Counted from the first letter of the stretch, positions 36,261-45,413 are shown. The stretch is 64,000 nt of DNA from Acetobacterium woodii (GCA_016213825.1 JACQZP010000021.1:393109-457108), one strand, 5' to 3'. The notes: generated from the letters alone by a model not told the origin. Numbers and translations are program-made.

Positions 36261-36647
36261 TTATTCTTTGTCTCTTGCTTTTTCGTCTTCTTCACCAGCC
36301 ATAAATTCATGTGGATCGGTGGCATTTTTTTTCCCTAATTCTTCAGCATTACTATAAATTGAATCTGCTCCGCCTGCTTCACCTTTTTCTTTGTTCCCTA
36401 AAGCTTCGGCTTCACCATAACTCCCGTTTTTTTCATCGTTTTTCATTTTATTTCCTCCTTTATTATCACATTGCGGTTCATCCACAATAATAATCGAATC
36501 CAATTGTTCGCGACAATTCTTTCTAATTGCTGCCAAATATTCAGCACGTAAGGTCATTTGTTCATCTAATTCATCTTCTGTCAATGTTCCAATCTTTTTT
36601 TTGCGCGCCAATTCATTAATGCGTTCAATTTTTTCTTTTGTGATCAT
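36261..36647 (-). CDS. DUF896 (YnzC-like) protein with long charged C-terminal extension
   Basis: 128 residues. The first about 55 match the DUF896/UPF0291 family: helical hairpin with INELARKKK and EYLAAIRKN. Family members are usually near 75 residues and of unknown function, often near lexA and SOS genes. The remaining about 65 residues form an acidic, Gly/Glu/Lys-rich, probably disordered tail. At the junction an in-frame AAGGAGG and ATG (36446) could start the tail separately as a 61-residue protein. The gene follows the methionine gamma-lyase-like gene (ends of the mutL-miaA run). Confidence 0.75.
   Translation of the reverse strand: MITKEKIERINELARKKKIGTLTEDELDEQMTLRAEYLAAIRKNCREQLDSIIIVDEPQCDNKGGNKMKNDEKNGSYGEAEALGNKEKGEAGGADSIYSNAEELGKKNATDPHEFMAGEEDEKARDKE
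36446..36460 (-). promoter_or_regulatory. internal in-frame ribosome-binding site and start codon
   Basis: Minus-strand AAGGAGG (36460-36454) followed after 7 nt by ATG at 36446, in the same frame as the DUF896 gene; the SD is read through as Lys-Gly-Gly. It looks like a genuine initiation site, so the 61-residue tail may be made alone. Confidence 0.65.
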
Positions 36648-36670
36648 AACTGCCTCCTTTAATATCTACC

Positions 36671-38008
36671 CTAAAAATTTATTTTAATCATTTTATTTTC
36701 TAATAAACGTTGTAAACTTAATAAAATTCCCAATTTTCCGTGAAAATGGGTTAATCCTCCCTGAAAATAAACATAGTATGGTTCCCGCATCGGTGCATCA
36801 GCTGACAATTCAATGGATGAGCCCTGAATAAAGGCACCAGCTGCCATAATGATCGGGTCCGAATAACCAGGCATATCCCAGGGTTCCGGAATGGCCTGAC
36901 TATCCACCGGAGCAGCCTCCTGAATGGCCTGACAAAAGGTTTTAACCCCTTCAGCCGTGTTAAGGCAGACGCTCTGGATAATATCACTACGGTAGTCCGT
37001 GACTTCCGGACAAACAGCAAAACCCAGTTTTTTATAGCAGGCGGCCAGGAGCACCGCTGATTTAATGGCTTGAGCCACCACTGTTGGGGCTAGAAACAAA
37101 CCTTGAAGCAAGGTTCGGTTGATCCCCAGAGTGGCACCGGTTTCTCGGGCAACGCCTGGTGCTGCCAAACGGCAAGCGGCCAGGTGAACCAAATCCGCGC
37201 GACCAGCTACATAACCACCGGTGGGTGCTAAACCGCCGCCGGGATTTTTTATCAGAGAACCGGCGATGAGATCAGCACCGATGGAAACCGGTTCCTGACG
37301 ATCCATAAATTCCCCATAGCAATTGTCCACAAACACCACCACATCCGGTTTGACTTCCCGAATTTTTTTAATCATCGCTGCCATAATCTCCATGGTTAAG
37401 GCCGCCCGCCAGCTATAGCCAGTGGAACGCTGAAGATAAATCATTTTTGTGTTGGGGGCAATGGCGGCGAGAATCGCCGCTTCGTCAAAGCCGCCGTCCG
37501 AGAGGAGTTCAATCTGGTCGTAGCTCACGCCGAATTCTTTAATGGTCCCCTGTCCCACACAGGCATCTTCCAAGCCAATAACGGTACGGATGGTATCATA
37601 GGGGGAACCGGTAATGGCCAGCAGGTGATCCCCTGGCCGCAGCACCCCATAGAGTGCCAATGAAATGGCATGGGTTCCAGATGAAATATGAGGTCTCACC
37701 AGGGCGTCTTCGGCGCCAAATACATTGGCATAGATGGTTTCCACTACTTCCCGACCGATATCGTCATAACCATAGCCGGTGGAAACGGAAAAATGACGTT
37801 CCCCCAAACCAGCCCTTTGCATGGCCTTAATCACCCGATATTGGTGAAGCTCGGACATGTCATCCAGTTTTTTTAGCTGGGGCGCAACTTCATTTTCAAT
37901 TTGTTTTACAAAATCAATAACTTCTGCTGAAATTGCAAATTCTTTTTCAAGATAGCTTTTAATGTCTTTTTTAGTGTTCAAACAATTTCTCGCTTTCCTA
38001 TGTTTCAT
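36671..38008 (-). CDS. PLP-dependent methionine gamma-lyase-like protein (aluminium-resistance/YnbB family)
   Basis: A 445-residue fold-type I PLP enzyme with the phosphate/aldehyde environment SSGTHAI and IVFVDNCYGE-type Asp segment (VVFVDNCYGEF) and catalytic Lys in AGSLIKNPGGG. Family names vary (YnbB, aluminium resistance protein, methionine gamma-lyase-like) and the real substrate is not settled. It starts 1 nt after miaA stops, but without a clear ribosome site; the TTG at 37981 is an alternative. The miaA-ynbB order recurs in Firmicutes. hfq, often present between them, is absent here. Confidence 0.85.
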   Translation of the reverse strand: MKHRKARNCLNTKKDIKSYLEKEFAISAEVIDFVKQIENEVAPQLKKLDDMSELHQYRVIKAMQRAGLGERHFSVSTGYGYDDIGREVVETIYANVFGAEDALVRPHISSGTHAISLALYGVLRPGDHLLAITGSPYDTIRTVIGLEDACVGQGTIKEFGVSYDQIELLSDGGFDEAAILAAIAPNTKMIYLQRSTGYSWRAALTMEIMAAMIKKIREVKPDVVVFVDNCYGEFMDRQEPVSIGADLIAGSLIKNPGGGLAPTGGYVAGRADLVHLAACRLAAPGVARETGATLGINRTLLQGLFLAPTVVAQAIKSAVLLAACYKKLGFAVCPEVTDYRSDIIQSVCLNTAEGVKTFCQAIQEAAPVDSQAIPEPWDMPGYSDPIIMAAGAFIQGSSIELSADAPMREPYYVYFQGGLTHFHGKLGILLSLQRLLENKMIKINF

Positions 38009-38009
38009 T

Positions 38010-38963
38010 TCAATTTAATTCAAGTAGCGGCTGTACCAAATCAAGGCAGTTATACATCTGAGTTTCCAGATTCTTGTTTTCACTCATTTTTATCCAATGG
38101 ATCCGTTCATCTTTTCGGAACCAGGTCATCTGCCGCTTAGCATAATGCCGGGAATCACGTTTTAAAATGGTAACAGCATCCTCCAGGGAAGACTGGCCTT
38201 CCAGATAAGGCTTTAGTTCCTTATAACCAATCGCTTTCAGCGCGGTCAGGCTCCAGTCATAGCCCCGATCAATCAGCATTTTCGTTTCATCAATGAGACC
38301 ATCCTCTATCATTAGATCAACCCGGTGATTAATGCGACCATAAAGAATCTCACGTTCCCAGTCTAAACCAAGCATCACGTAATCGTAGGGGACGTCCTGT
38401 TTTTTGGTCTCCTCATCAAAATAGGATTTTGGCTTCCCGGTGAGCTCATAAATTTCCAGTGCCCGGATAACCCGATTCAGATTATTGGGATGTACAATTT
38501 CAGCCGTAACCGGATCCACCGATTTCAGCCGTTCATAAAGAGCGTCCCGTCCAAGGATTTCGGCTTCGGCAGTGAGCCGCCAGCGAATTTCTTCATCACA
38601 GTCTTTTTTCTGAAAATCCCAGGGTAGGGTGAGGCTATTGATGTAGAGTCCTGTCCCCCCCAAGATAATCGGAAGTTTTCCGTTGGCAAGAATTGTTTCA
38701 ATGGCATGGAGGGCCGCTGCTTTAAAACTTGCCACGCTGAATTCTTCATTCGGTAGCACACAGTCCACCAGATGATGAGGAATCCCTTGCATTTCTTCAA
38801 GGGTGACCTTGGCCGTTCCGATGTTCATATACTTATAAATTTGCATCGAATCAGCTGAGATAATTTCGCCGCCAAGCTTTTTAGCAAGCGCCACTCCCAA
38901 GGCGGTTTTTCCGCTAGCGGTGGGCCCGACTAGGACTAAAACTTTGGGTTTATTCACTTCCAT
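38010..38963 (-). CDS. miaA: tRNA dimethylallyltransferase
   Basis: A 317-residue enzyme with the P-loop GPTASGKTALGVALA at residues 12-26, the DSMQIYK motif and GGTGLYINSL. It transfers a dimethylallyl group to A37 of tRNAs reading UNN codons. It starts 1 nt after mutL, as in many bacteria where mutL-miaA form an operon. Confidence 0.95.
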   Translation of the reverse strand: MEVNKPKVLVLVGPTASGKTALGVALAKKLGGEIISADSMQIYKYMNIGTAKVTLEEMQGIPHHLVDCVLPNEEFSVASFKAAALHAIETILANGKLPIILGGTGLYINSLTLPWDFQKKDCDEEIRWRLTAEAEILGRDALYERLKSVDPVTAEIVHPNNLNRVIRALEIYELTGKPKSYFDEETKKQDVPYDYVMLGLDWEREILYGRINHRVDLMIEDGLIDETKMLIDRGYDWSLTALKAIGYKELKPYLEGQSSLEDAVTILKRDSRHYAKRQMTWFRKDERIHWIKMSENKNLETQMYNCLDLVQPLLELN

Positions 38964-38964
38964 C

Positions 38965-41193
38965 TTATACTACCCGTTTGAATAATTTCATTAATTCATA
39001 TTCCTTTAATCTCATAATAATCGGTCGGCCATGGGGGCAGGTATAAGGATTATCTAATGCCATCAGGTTTTCCAGCAGTTTGCTGATTTCACTGTGCGTG
39101 AGCTGTTGCCCCCCCTTAATGGCTGCTTTACAGGCCATGGTAATGATCCTGTTTTTAGCATTTTCCGAAAAAGCAGTCTTTGACAAGTTATTGTCATCTC
39201 TTTCAAAAAGATTTTCATCAATCATGGTTTTGAGTAATGCAACGCTTTGAGGCTCTCCTAAAAGCACTGGCACACTGCGCACCAATAAGGTATTTTCACC
39301 AAAAATATCACAGTCATAACCCAGTTTTTGATAATCCATTAGCGCCATTTCCACCTGATCCAAATCTTTGGGACGAATTTTTATGGGTATCGGTGTCATC
39401 AGACCCTGACTGGGGAGCCTATCACCCCGTTTGAAAATTCCCAAAAGCTCCTGGGTGATAAACGCTTCATGAGCAGCATGCTGATCCAGCAGGTAAATTT
39501 CCTTTTCGCCTTCTAACAGAATATAGACGTTAAATAACTGACCGACAATTTTCATTTTTGCCAAATCGTTAACACCCGGTTTTGCAACTGGCTGGTTTGA
39601 CACTTGTCTGATATTTTCTTGATAAAGGTTTTGTCGAGAAGGGGGCTCTTGAGCTGATTCCAATCCAGCAAATATGACAGACGTTTCGGCGACCCGGTTT
39701 TGATCACCAAAGACTGGTAATGGGTCAATTGTCAAGAACGATTGCTTCAGTGGATCGTCCTGATTGCTTAATACTGGTTCACGTGGCTTAACTTCTGACT
39801 CCTCAGATATCTCTGGCCTTTTAGATGCAGATGCATCGCGCTGGTTTTCTAATTCTTCAGACATCCTGCTATTTTGTGCAATATATATCCTTGTCTTTTC
39901 CCTTAGTGGCAATTGATCCTCTTTTGCCGTCAAATCCATGATTTGATCCGTTCTTCCAGAGGGTTTAATTAGTTCAGCAGATTTTTCCAGATCTGTTCCA
40001 TTGATAGTAGGCTCTCCAGGTTTTGTCCATAAAAAAGACTCCAGAGTCGTCTGGTTTTGGATCTCTTCGGTTTTACTAACGTCTTTACCGGTGCTTTCAA
40101 TTTTATACTTTTCTTTTTGGTGATTCGCTGAACTGTTTATTTCCTCAGCTTGTGAGCAGGAAGTTCTTTGATTCTGATCATCTTGAGTTCCCACATCAAC
40201 AATCAGATTGGCATTCCGGAGTGTTTCCCGAATCCCCTGCTTAAACAGCAGACAAACCAGACTTTCATTGAGAATTTTTATTTCCGTTTTAGCTGGATGG
40301 ATATTTATATCCAGCATCCGGCCGGGCAGTTCGATAAAAATAATTCCCAGCGGATGCTGGTGCTTCATACTGTAACCTTCGTAGGCTTCATCTAAAGCCT
40401 GGGCCAGCCGGCTATTTTTTACATATCGACCATTGATAAAAAACACCTGATCTTCACGGTGACTTCGCATGGTCTTTAGATTTCCGACAAAGCCGGCCAA
40501 CTTCATCGGTTTGTTTTCGTAGTCAAGGGCAATCAGATTGTCAGCAACCTCAACACCATAAAGTCCTGTCACCACATCCAGCACCTTTTCGGTGCCGGGA
40601 GTATCCAGAACTTTCCGGCCGTTGCTGCTTACCTGAAAGCGAATTCCCGGATGGGAAACCGCAATTTTTTCCACCAGATCACGGACAATGGTTTCTTCTT
40701 TTTTGTCCTTCTCCAGGTGTTTGCGGCGCGCCGGCGTGTTGTAAAAGAGCTCTCTAACAGTAATTTCAGTCCCCCGGTTATACGCACATACCCGTTGATT
40801 AATCAGCTTGCCACCTTCAAAAATGGTCAGACTACCGACCTCTTCATCCTTATACCGGGTGGTGATTTGTACTTTAGCTACGGCTGAAACGCTGGATAAG
40901 GCCTCCCCTCGAAACCCCAGCGAGTCAATCGATTCCAGATCCTCGATGGCCGAGAGCTTACTGGTCGCATGGCGCTTAAAAGCTAGCGGAATTTCATTAT
41001 AGGCGATACCGCAGCCATTGTCCCGGACAGTAATCCGGTTTTTGCCGCCCGCCTCAATAATCACCGCAATTTGATCGGCACCAGCATCGATGGCGTTTTC
41101 CACCAATTCTTTGACCACTGAGACAGGTCGGATAATAACCTCACCAGCGGCTATTTTATTAATTGTTTCATTATTTAACATCTTGATTTTCAT
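38965..41193 (-). CDS. mutL: DNA mismatch repair protein MutL
   Basis: 742 residues. The N-terminal GHKL ATPase has ENAIDAGA, DNGCGI and GFRGEALSS. A long variable linker (about 330-545) rich in Glu/Ser/Pro follows, then the C-terminal endonuclease-type domain with DQHAAHE, ACKAAIKGGQ and CPHGRP. In MutS-MutL repair it nicks the error-containing strand. The metal motif usually reads DQHAxxExxxxE; here the second Glu position is Gln (EAFITQE), with a Glu one residue later. mutS is not in the window. Confidence 0.94.
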   Translation of the reverse strand: MKIKMLNNETINKIAAGEVIIRPVSVVKELVENAIDAGADQIAVIIEAGGKNRITVRDNGCGIAYNEIPLAFKRHATSKLSAIEDLESIDSLGFRGEALSSVSAVAKVQITTRYKDEEVGSLTIFEGGKLINQRVCAYNRGTEITVRELFYNTPARRKHLEKDKKEETIVRDLVEKIAVSHPGIRFQVSSNGRKVLDTPGTEKVLDVVTGLYGVEVADNLIALDYENKPMKLAGFVGNLKTMRSHREDQVFFINGRYVKNSRLAQALDEAYEGYSMKHQHPLGIIFIELPGRMLDINIHPAKTEIKILNESLVCLLFKQGIRETLRNANLIVDVGTQDDQNQRTSCSQAEEINSSANHQKEKYKIESTGKDVSKTEEIQNQTTLESFLWTKPGEPTINGTDLEKSAELIKPSGRTDQIMDLTAKEDQLPLREKTRIYIAQNSRMSEELENQRDASASKRPEISEESEVKPREPVLSNQDDPLKQSFLTIDPLPVFGDQNRVAETSVIFAGLESAQEPPSRQNLYQENIRQVSNQPVAKPGVNDLAKMKIVGQLFNVYILLEGEKEIYLLDQHAAHEAFITQELLGIFKRGDRLPSQGLMTPIPIKIRPKDLDQVEMALMDYQKLGYDCDIFGENTLLVRSVPVLLGEPQSVALLKTMIDENLFERDDNNLSKTAFSENAKNRIITMACKAAIKGGQQLTHSEISKLLENLMALDNPYTCPHGRPIIMRLKEYELMKLFKRVV

Positions 41194-41200
41194 AAGAAAT

Positions 41201-41209
41201 ATTATATCA
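41201..41209 (-). promoter_or_regulatory. extended -10 promoter abutting the mutL start
   Basis: Minus-strand TGATATAAT (TGnTATAAT) ends 7 nt before the mutL ATG, so transcription should begin at or within a base or two of the start codon. No Shine-Dalgarno is seen before ATG 41193. Confidence 0.55.
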
Positions 41210-41285
41210 CAAGAAAAACGGACCGTCGATAAAACCTGTCGGAAAAAAGAGTTATCACAACAAGACTTAAAACAATAGCAGTTAA

Positions 41286-41324
41286 AAAAACAGGAACTGT
41301 CCTAAGACAGCTCCCGCTTGTTTA
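41286..41324 (-). terminator. terminator after the second lon gene
   Basis: GGGAGCTGTC pairs with GACAGTTCC around TTAG (minus strand) and is followed by TGTTTTTTT. It separates lon copy 2 from mutL. Confidence 0.85.
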
Positions 41325-41331
41325 CTGAAAA

Positions 41332-43719
41332 TTATTCGCTATCCATGCTCAGTTGTACATTGGAATCGCCTTTGGGTCGGTTGAGAATCGGTTTAACTTC
41401 TGGCAACTCGATGCCCAATGCTTCTTTTAAGACTTCCTCAATGGTCGATACATGAATGATGGTCAAGGCATTTCTGACTTCTTCCGGAATATCAATGACA
41501 TCTTTTTCATTATCTTTTGGTAACAGAATTGTGGTAATACCGCTGCGTTGTGCTGCGATAACCTTTTCCTTGATGCCGCCAACTGGAAGCACCTGACCGC
41601 TTAAAGTAATTTCACCGGTCATCGAAAGTTTTGAATCCACTGGTTTGCCCAAGATTAATGATGCCAAAGCGGTTGTTAATGTAACCCCGGCAGATGGCCC
41701 ATCTTTTGGTGTTGAACCAGATGGCACATGGATATGGGTGTCGTTTTTGAAATAATCAAAGCCGTTGGCCAAATCACCTAACCGTGATCGGATCAGGCTC
41801 ATGGCAATGGTGGCACTTTCTTTCATCACATCGCCCAATTGACCTGTTAAGGTCAGCTTGCCGCTACCTGGCATCAAACTGGCTTCGGTAAAGAGAATTT
41901 CGCCGCCAACTGCTGTCCATGCCATTCCGGTTACGACGCCTGGTTTATTATTTTCACCCGCTTTTTCGTGACGTCTGGTTTTGTTCCCCAATACTTCACT
42001 GAGGTTTTGTGTTGTTACCACAAAAGGCAGTTCAACTTTTTTTGAGACGATTTTTTCTGAAACAACTCGGGCAATTTTTGCCAGTTGCTTGGTCAAACCA
42101 CGTACCCCAGCTTCGGCCGTATAGTTTTCGACGATCGCTTCAACCGCAGTTTCTTCGATTTGAAGCATTTCATTGGTTAAACCATGATCTTTTAACACAC
42201 TTGGCAACAAGTGATCGATGGCAATTCGTTTCTTTTCACCGTTGGTATAACTTGACAGTTGAATAATTTCAGCCCGATCCAGCAAAGGTGCCGGAATGGT
42301 GCTAAGGTCATTAGCGGTGGCAATAAAGAATACCTCGGATAAATCGTAGGGTATTTCTAAATAGTGATCTGAGAAGGTACAATTTTGTTCAGGATCTAAA
42401 ACTTCCAGCAATGCTGAACCGGGATCGCCTTGGTGGGACATGCCCATCTTGTCAATTTCGTCCAGAATAAAAACTGGATTTTTCGCTTCTGCGTTGGCAA
42501 TTCCCTTAATGATACGTCCTGGCATTGCGCCCAGATAAGTCTTACGATGTCCCCGAATTTCGGCTTCATCGCGAACCCCACCCAAGCTGGCGCGGACATA
42601 TTTACGATCTAAGGCTTCGGCAATGCTCTTACCCAAGCTGGTTTTACCGGTTCCCGGAGGTCCCACAAGCAATAGAATTGAGCCTTGTTTATCTTCTTTT
42701 AATTTCATGACTGCCAGGTGTTCAATGATTCGTTTTTTTACATCATCAATACCAAAGTGGTGAGACTCTAGTACCTGTCTGGCGTGTTCAATGTCAATTT
42801 CTTTTTTCTCACTGGTCCATGGTAATTCCAAAAGCAGATCAAGATAATTCATGATGACATTGCTTTCGCCTCCGTTTGGCGGTGAGTTTTCGAATTTCCG
42901 AACTTCTTTTAACGCAATTTTTTTAATATCTTCAGGCATATCGGTTTCCAGAACTCTTTTGCGATAATCCGCTTCTTCTTCAAGTTCTTCGTCCAATTCA
43001 CCCAGTTCGGCTTTTATATTTTTCAATTGTTCCCGCAACATCGCTTCGCGATAGGTTTTATCTTTTCGTTGAGAGTATTTTTTACTGATTTCCAATTGCA
43101 GATGAACCGAGTCTTTTTCTCTGATAATATAATCAATAAAGCTGAGGGTTCGTTCTTTGACGGAATCAATTTCCAGTAACGCTTGTTTACTCTTTAATGG
43201 AATCCCCATCATCGGAACAGTATATCCCATAATTTCTTCTAAAGAAGGTAGTCCATCAAGAATACTGACAAAATATTCAGCCCCTTTAAAATTATGGCTT
43301 AAATCTTTCATTAATCCTTTAATATAAACGATCATCTCTTGTTCTTCATCTTCATTGACATCGATGATATCTTCCTGAATAGTATAAGAAGCAGTGATCT
43401 GTTTTTCTTCAAAGGTAAAATCCAGTACTTTAACACGATTGATGGTGGTAATATCAATGATAAAGCCATTGTCTGACTTTTGTATATTATCAAATTTCAT
43501 CAACACACCGATACGATAAAACGAATCAGCAGTTAATTGGACCAATCCTTTGTAGTCTTTCGTTGATAAACCAATGGCCAGGGTGTTATTTTTGATGATC
43601 AGTTCTTTGATATTGTTGCCAATATCCTCATTCACAAAAATACGATTGGAAATCCCCGGATAGATTACAGTTTCTGTAATCGGGATTAATGGTGCGTTTT
43701 TGATTTCTAATGTGTTCAT
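41332..43719 (-). CDS. lon: ATP-dependent Lon protease (LonA type), copy 2
   Basis: A 795-residue complete LonA. LON N-domain, AAA+ domain with GPPGTGKTS, and protease domain with Ser676 (PKDGPSAG) and Lys719 (GGIKEK). The C-terminus has about 20 extra residues ([15 protein letters not shown]). It differs clearly from copy 1 at 18358-20742, so this is an old paralogue and not a recent duplication. It lies 40 nt downstream of a MarR repressor gene, suggesting inducible expression, unlike copy 1 in the clp block. Confidence 0.93.
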   Translation of the reverse strand: MNTLEIKNAPLIPITETVIYPGISNRIFVNEDIGNNIKELIIKNNTLAIGLSTKDYKGLVQLTADSFYRIGVLMKFDNIQKSDNGFIIDITTINRVKVLDFTFEEKQITASYTIQEDIIDVNEDEEQEMIVYIKGLMKDLSHNFKGAEYFVSILDGLPSLEEIMGYTVPMMGIPLKSKQALLEIDSVKERTLSFIDYIIREKDSVHLQLEISKKYSQRKDKTYREAMLREQLKNIKAELGELDEELEEEADYRKRVLETDMPEDIKKIALKEVRKFENSPPNGGESNVIMNYLDLLLELPWTSEKKEIDIEHARQVLESHHFGIDDVKKRIIEHLAVMKLKEDKQGSILLLVGPPGTGKTSLGKSIAEALDRKYVRASLGGVRDEAEIRGHRKTYLGAMPGRIIKGIANAEAKNPVFILDEIDKMGMSHQGDPGSALLEVLDPEQNCTFSDHYLEIPYDLSEVFFIATANDLSTIPAPLLDRAEIIQLSSYTNGEKKRIAIDHLLPSVLKDHGLTNEMLQIEETAVEAIVENYTAEAGVRGLTKQLAKIARVVSEKIVSKKVELPFVVTTQNLSEVLGNKTRRHEKAGENNKPGVVTGMAWTAVGGEILFTEASLMPGSGKLTLTGQLGDVMKESATIAMSLIRSRLGDLANGFDYFKNDTHIHVPSGSTPKDGPSAGVTLTTALASLILGKPVDSKLSMTGEITLSGQVLPVGGIKEKVIAAQRSGITTILLPKDNEKDVIDIPEEVRNALTIIHVSTIEEVLKEALGIELPEVKPILNRPKGDSNVQLSMDSE

Positions 43720-43759
43720 TTTTCTTCCTCCTCATCCTCTAACCATAAGTTTATTTTTA

Positions 43760-44179
43760 TTAAAGGATTTTGTTTAGTAAGGTGATCAATTGATCCAGCT
43801 CTTCATCAGTCAGACTGTTTTTGATGCGTTCAATCACTTGTATCTGGGTTCTTTCTTCGGATCTGGCAATTGATTGACCCTTTGGTGTAAGATAGATAAA
43901 ATACACCCTGCCGTCCTCGGGTGAACGTTCCCGGTATACACAGCCCATGGAAATAAATTTACTAATCAATTCGGTAATCGTCGGTTTTGAATTCTGGGTT
44001 TCCTGAGCTAACTGGCTGAAGGTTACCCGATAATTCTGATCGATGACTTTCAGATAATATTTCTGTTTTGAGGTTACATCTTCGGCCTGACACTGACAGG
44101 TTTCATTTTCATGAAGTGCTGCATTCAGCTTCAGCAGTTTATGATAAGCCTCATATAATTCATTCTTCTTACATGCCAT
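43760..44179 (-). CDS. MarR-family transcriptional repressor
   Basis: About 139 residues. A winged-helix core has FSQLAQETQNSKPTITELISKF as recognition region and the wing SPEDGRVYFIYLTPKG, flanked by dimerisation helices. A CQC pair near residue 31 and a Cys in SMGCVYRE could respond to redox or metals; this is inference. A TTG at 44191 is possible, but ATG 44179 has GGTGA upstream. The promoter and a 21-nt palindrome directly upstream fit autoregulation, and lon copy 2 is downstream in the same transcript. Confidence 0.88.
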   Translation of the reverse strand: MACKKNELYEAYHKLLKLNAALHENETCQCQAEDVTSKQKYYLKVIDQNYRVTFSQLAQETQNSKPTITELISKFISMGCVYRERSPEDGRVYFIYLTPKGQSIARSEERTQIQVIERIKNSLTDEELDQLITLLNKIL

Positions 44180-44200
44180 ATTATCACCCAACTTTTTTAT

Positions 44201-44221
44201 TAGTTAGTCATTACCTAACTA
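44201..44221. promoter_or_regulatory. palindromic operator in front of marR
   Basis: TAGTTAG-N7-CTAACTA, a perfect 7-bp inverted repeat. It lies about 10 nt downstream of the marR -10 element, just past the expected transcription start. This suits roadblock-type autorepression by the MarR product. Confidence 0.75.
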
Positions 44222-44230
44222 CTTGTTAAC

Positions 44231-44259
44231 AGTATACTCCCCAACCAGATACTTGTCAA
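44231..44259 (-). promoter_or_regulatory. sigma-A promoter of marR-lon
   Basis: Minus strand TTGACA (44259-44254), 17-nt spacer, TATACT (44236-44231). Near consensus. Confidence 0.85.
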
Positions 44260-44334
44260 TATCAGGTCAAACTTATTTAGAATCGTTAAGCATTACTTAA
44301 TTTTTCGATCACCTTATCTATAAATCTCAGGGCC

Positions 44335-44366
44335 TTTAATTGCTGGTTTTCAGCAATTAAAACCAG
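44335..44366. other. two mutually exclusive hairpins
   Basis: TTTAATTGCTG/CAGCAATTAAA (11-bp stem, loop GTTTT, 44335-44361) overlaps CTGGTTTT/AAAACCAG (8-bp stem, 44343-44366). Both cannot form at once. It lies upstream of the ppiC promoter, so it is not in that leader; it may be a relic or a protein-binding site. Confidence 0.5.
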
Positions 44367-44416
44367 ATAATACTAATTGTTGACGAATGCCTACCATACC
44401 TTTATTGTTCTGGATA

Positions 44417-44445
44417 TTGACAAAAATCCTATGAAAGGCTATGAT
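44417..44445 (+). promoter_or_regulatory. sigma-A promoter of the PpiC gene
   Basis: TTGACA, 17-nt spacer, TATGAT; about 40 nt before the ATG at 44486. Confidence 0.8.
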
Positions 44446-44485
44446 TCTAGGATAATAAATTAATTTGGAACTAAAGGAGACAATT

Positions 44486-45244
44486 ATGGAAAAAACCCCT
44501 TTGGCTACCGTGGCTGGTAAAACAATTTACACTGCGGACTTAGATGCCTTAATAAAACAATTACCTCAGGAACAGGCGAACCAATTCAAATCAAAAGAAG
44601 GCCGCCGTCAATTACTTGAAGAACTCATTGCTCAGGAACTTTTTTATTTAGAAGGTAAAGCAGCAAAGGTCGATGAAAGCGAAGAATTTCAAAAAATGCT
44701 CATCGATGCCGAAGAAAAACTGCTAAAAACTCATATGATTGCAACCTTTATGATGGATATTACTGTACCGGACGAAGAAGTGCAGAAATTCTATGATGAA
44801 AACCCCGGACAGTTCATTGCCCCGGACAGCATCCGTGCCAGCCATATTCTTCTCCCTACCGAAGAGCAGGCCACTACAATTATTGACGAAATTAAAAATG
44901 GCAAATCTTTTGAAGCGGCTGCAAAAGAATACTCCATCTGTCCTTCTAATGAAAAAGGCGGAGATTTGAGTTATTTTTCAAAAGGACAAATGGTTCCTGA
45001 ATTTGAAACGGCTGCCTTTGCTCTGGAAGTGGATGAAATGACCGAAATGCCAGTTCAAACCCAGTTTGGTTTCCATATTATCAAACTGACAGACCGCAAG
45101 ATTGCCCAAACCATTCCTTTTGAAGCTGTTAAAGAAAACGCCCGTACCTTTTTATTACGGGAAAAACAAAACAAAGCCTTTATTGGCAAAGTTGAAGACC
45201 TGAAACAAAAATATCCGGTAAAAATGGAAACAACCTCACTATAA
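44486..45244 (+). CDS. cytosolic parvulin-type peptidyl-prolyl isomerase
   Basis: A 252-residue protein with an N-terminal SurA/trigger-like helical region and a PpiC rotamase domain (about 115-215) with RASHILL, GGDLSYFSKGQMVPEFE and TQFGFHIIKL. There is no signal peptide or lipobox, so unlike PrsA it should work in the cytoplasm. The start ATG 44486 has AAAGGAG 6 nt upstream; a TTG at 44465 is less likely. Such foldases assist proline-limited folding; partners unknown. Monocistronic with its own promoter and terminator. Confidence 0.88.
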   Translation: MEKTPLATVAGKTIYTADLDALIKQLPQEQANQFKSKEGRRQLLEELIAQELFYLEGKAAKVDESEEFQKMLIDAEEKLLKTHMIATFMMDITVPDEEVQKFYDENPGQFIAPDSIRASHILLPTEEQATTIIDEIKNGKSFEAAAKEYSICPSNEKGGDLSYFSKGQMVPEFETAAFALEVDEMTEMPVQTQFGFHIIKLTDRKIAQTIPFEAVKENARTFLLREKQNKAFIGKVEDLKQKYPVKMETTSL

Positions 45245-45248
45245 CCAC

Positions 45249-45340
45249 TATTGGTAATTGTGAGAGTACCGTACGTTTCGCTATTGGTTTGCACTAAACA
45301 ATTTTTGTTCATTACCTTTTAAATTTCGCAATCACCAATA
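45249..45340. repeat. palindromic repeat element B (short form, 92 nt)
   Basis: Ends TATTGGTAATTGTGAGA and TTTCGCAATCACCAATA form an inverted repeat (14 of 17). The inner segment GCACTAAACAATTTTTGTTC matches GCACAAAACAATTT of element A, so it is a shortened relative of elements A and D. It starts 5 nt after the ppiC stop. Confidence 0.75.
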
Positions 45341-45358
45341 TAACGACTGCATGATATA

Positions 45359-45398
45359 AAAAGGACCGCTACAACCATAGTTGCAACGGTTCTTTTTT
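45359..45398. terminator. bidirectional terminator
   Basis: AAAAAGGACCG/CGGTTCTTTTTT with an inner CAAC/GTTG stem; T runs on both strands. It serves the ppiC gene (+) and the small gene at 45414 (-). Confidence 0.85.
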
Positions 45399-45413
45399 AA
45401 TCCTCAATGATAA

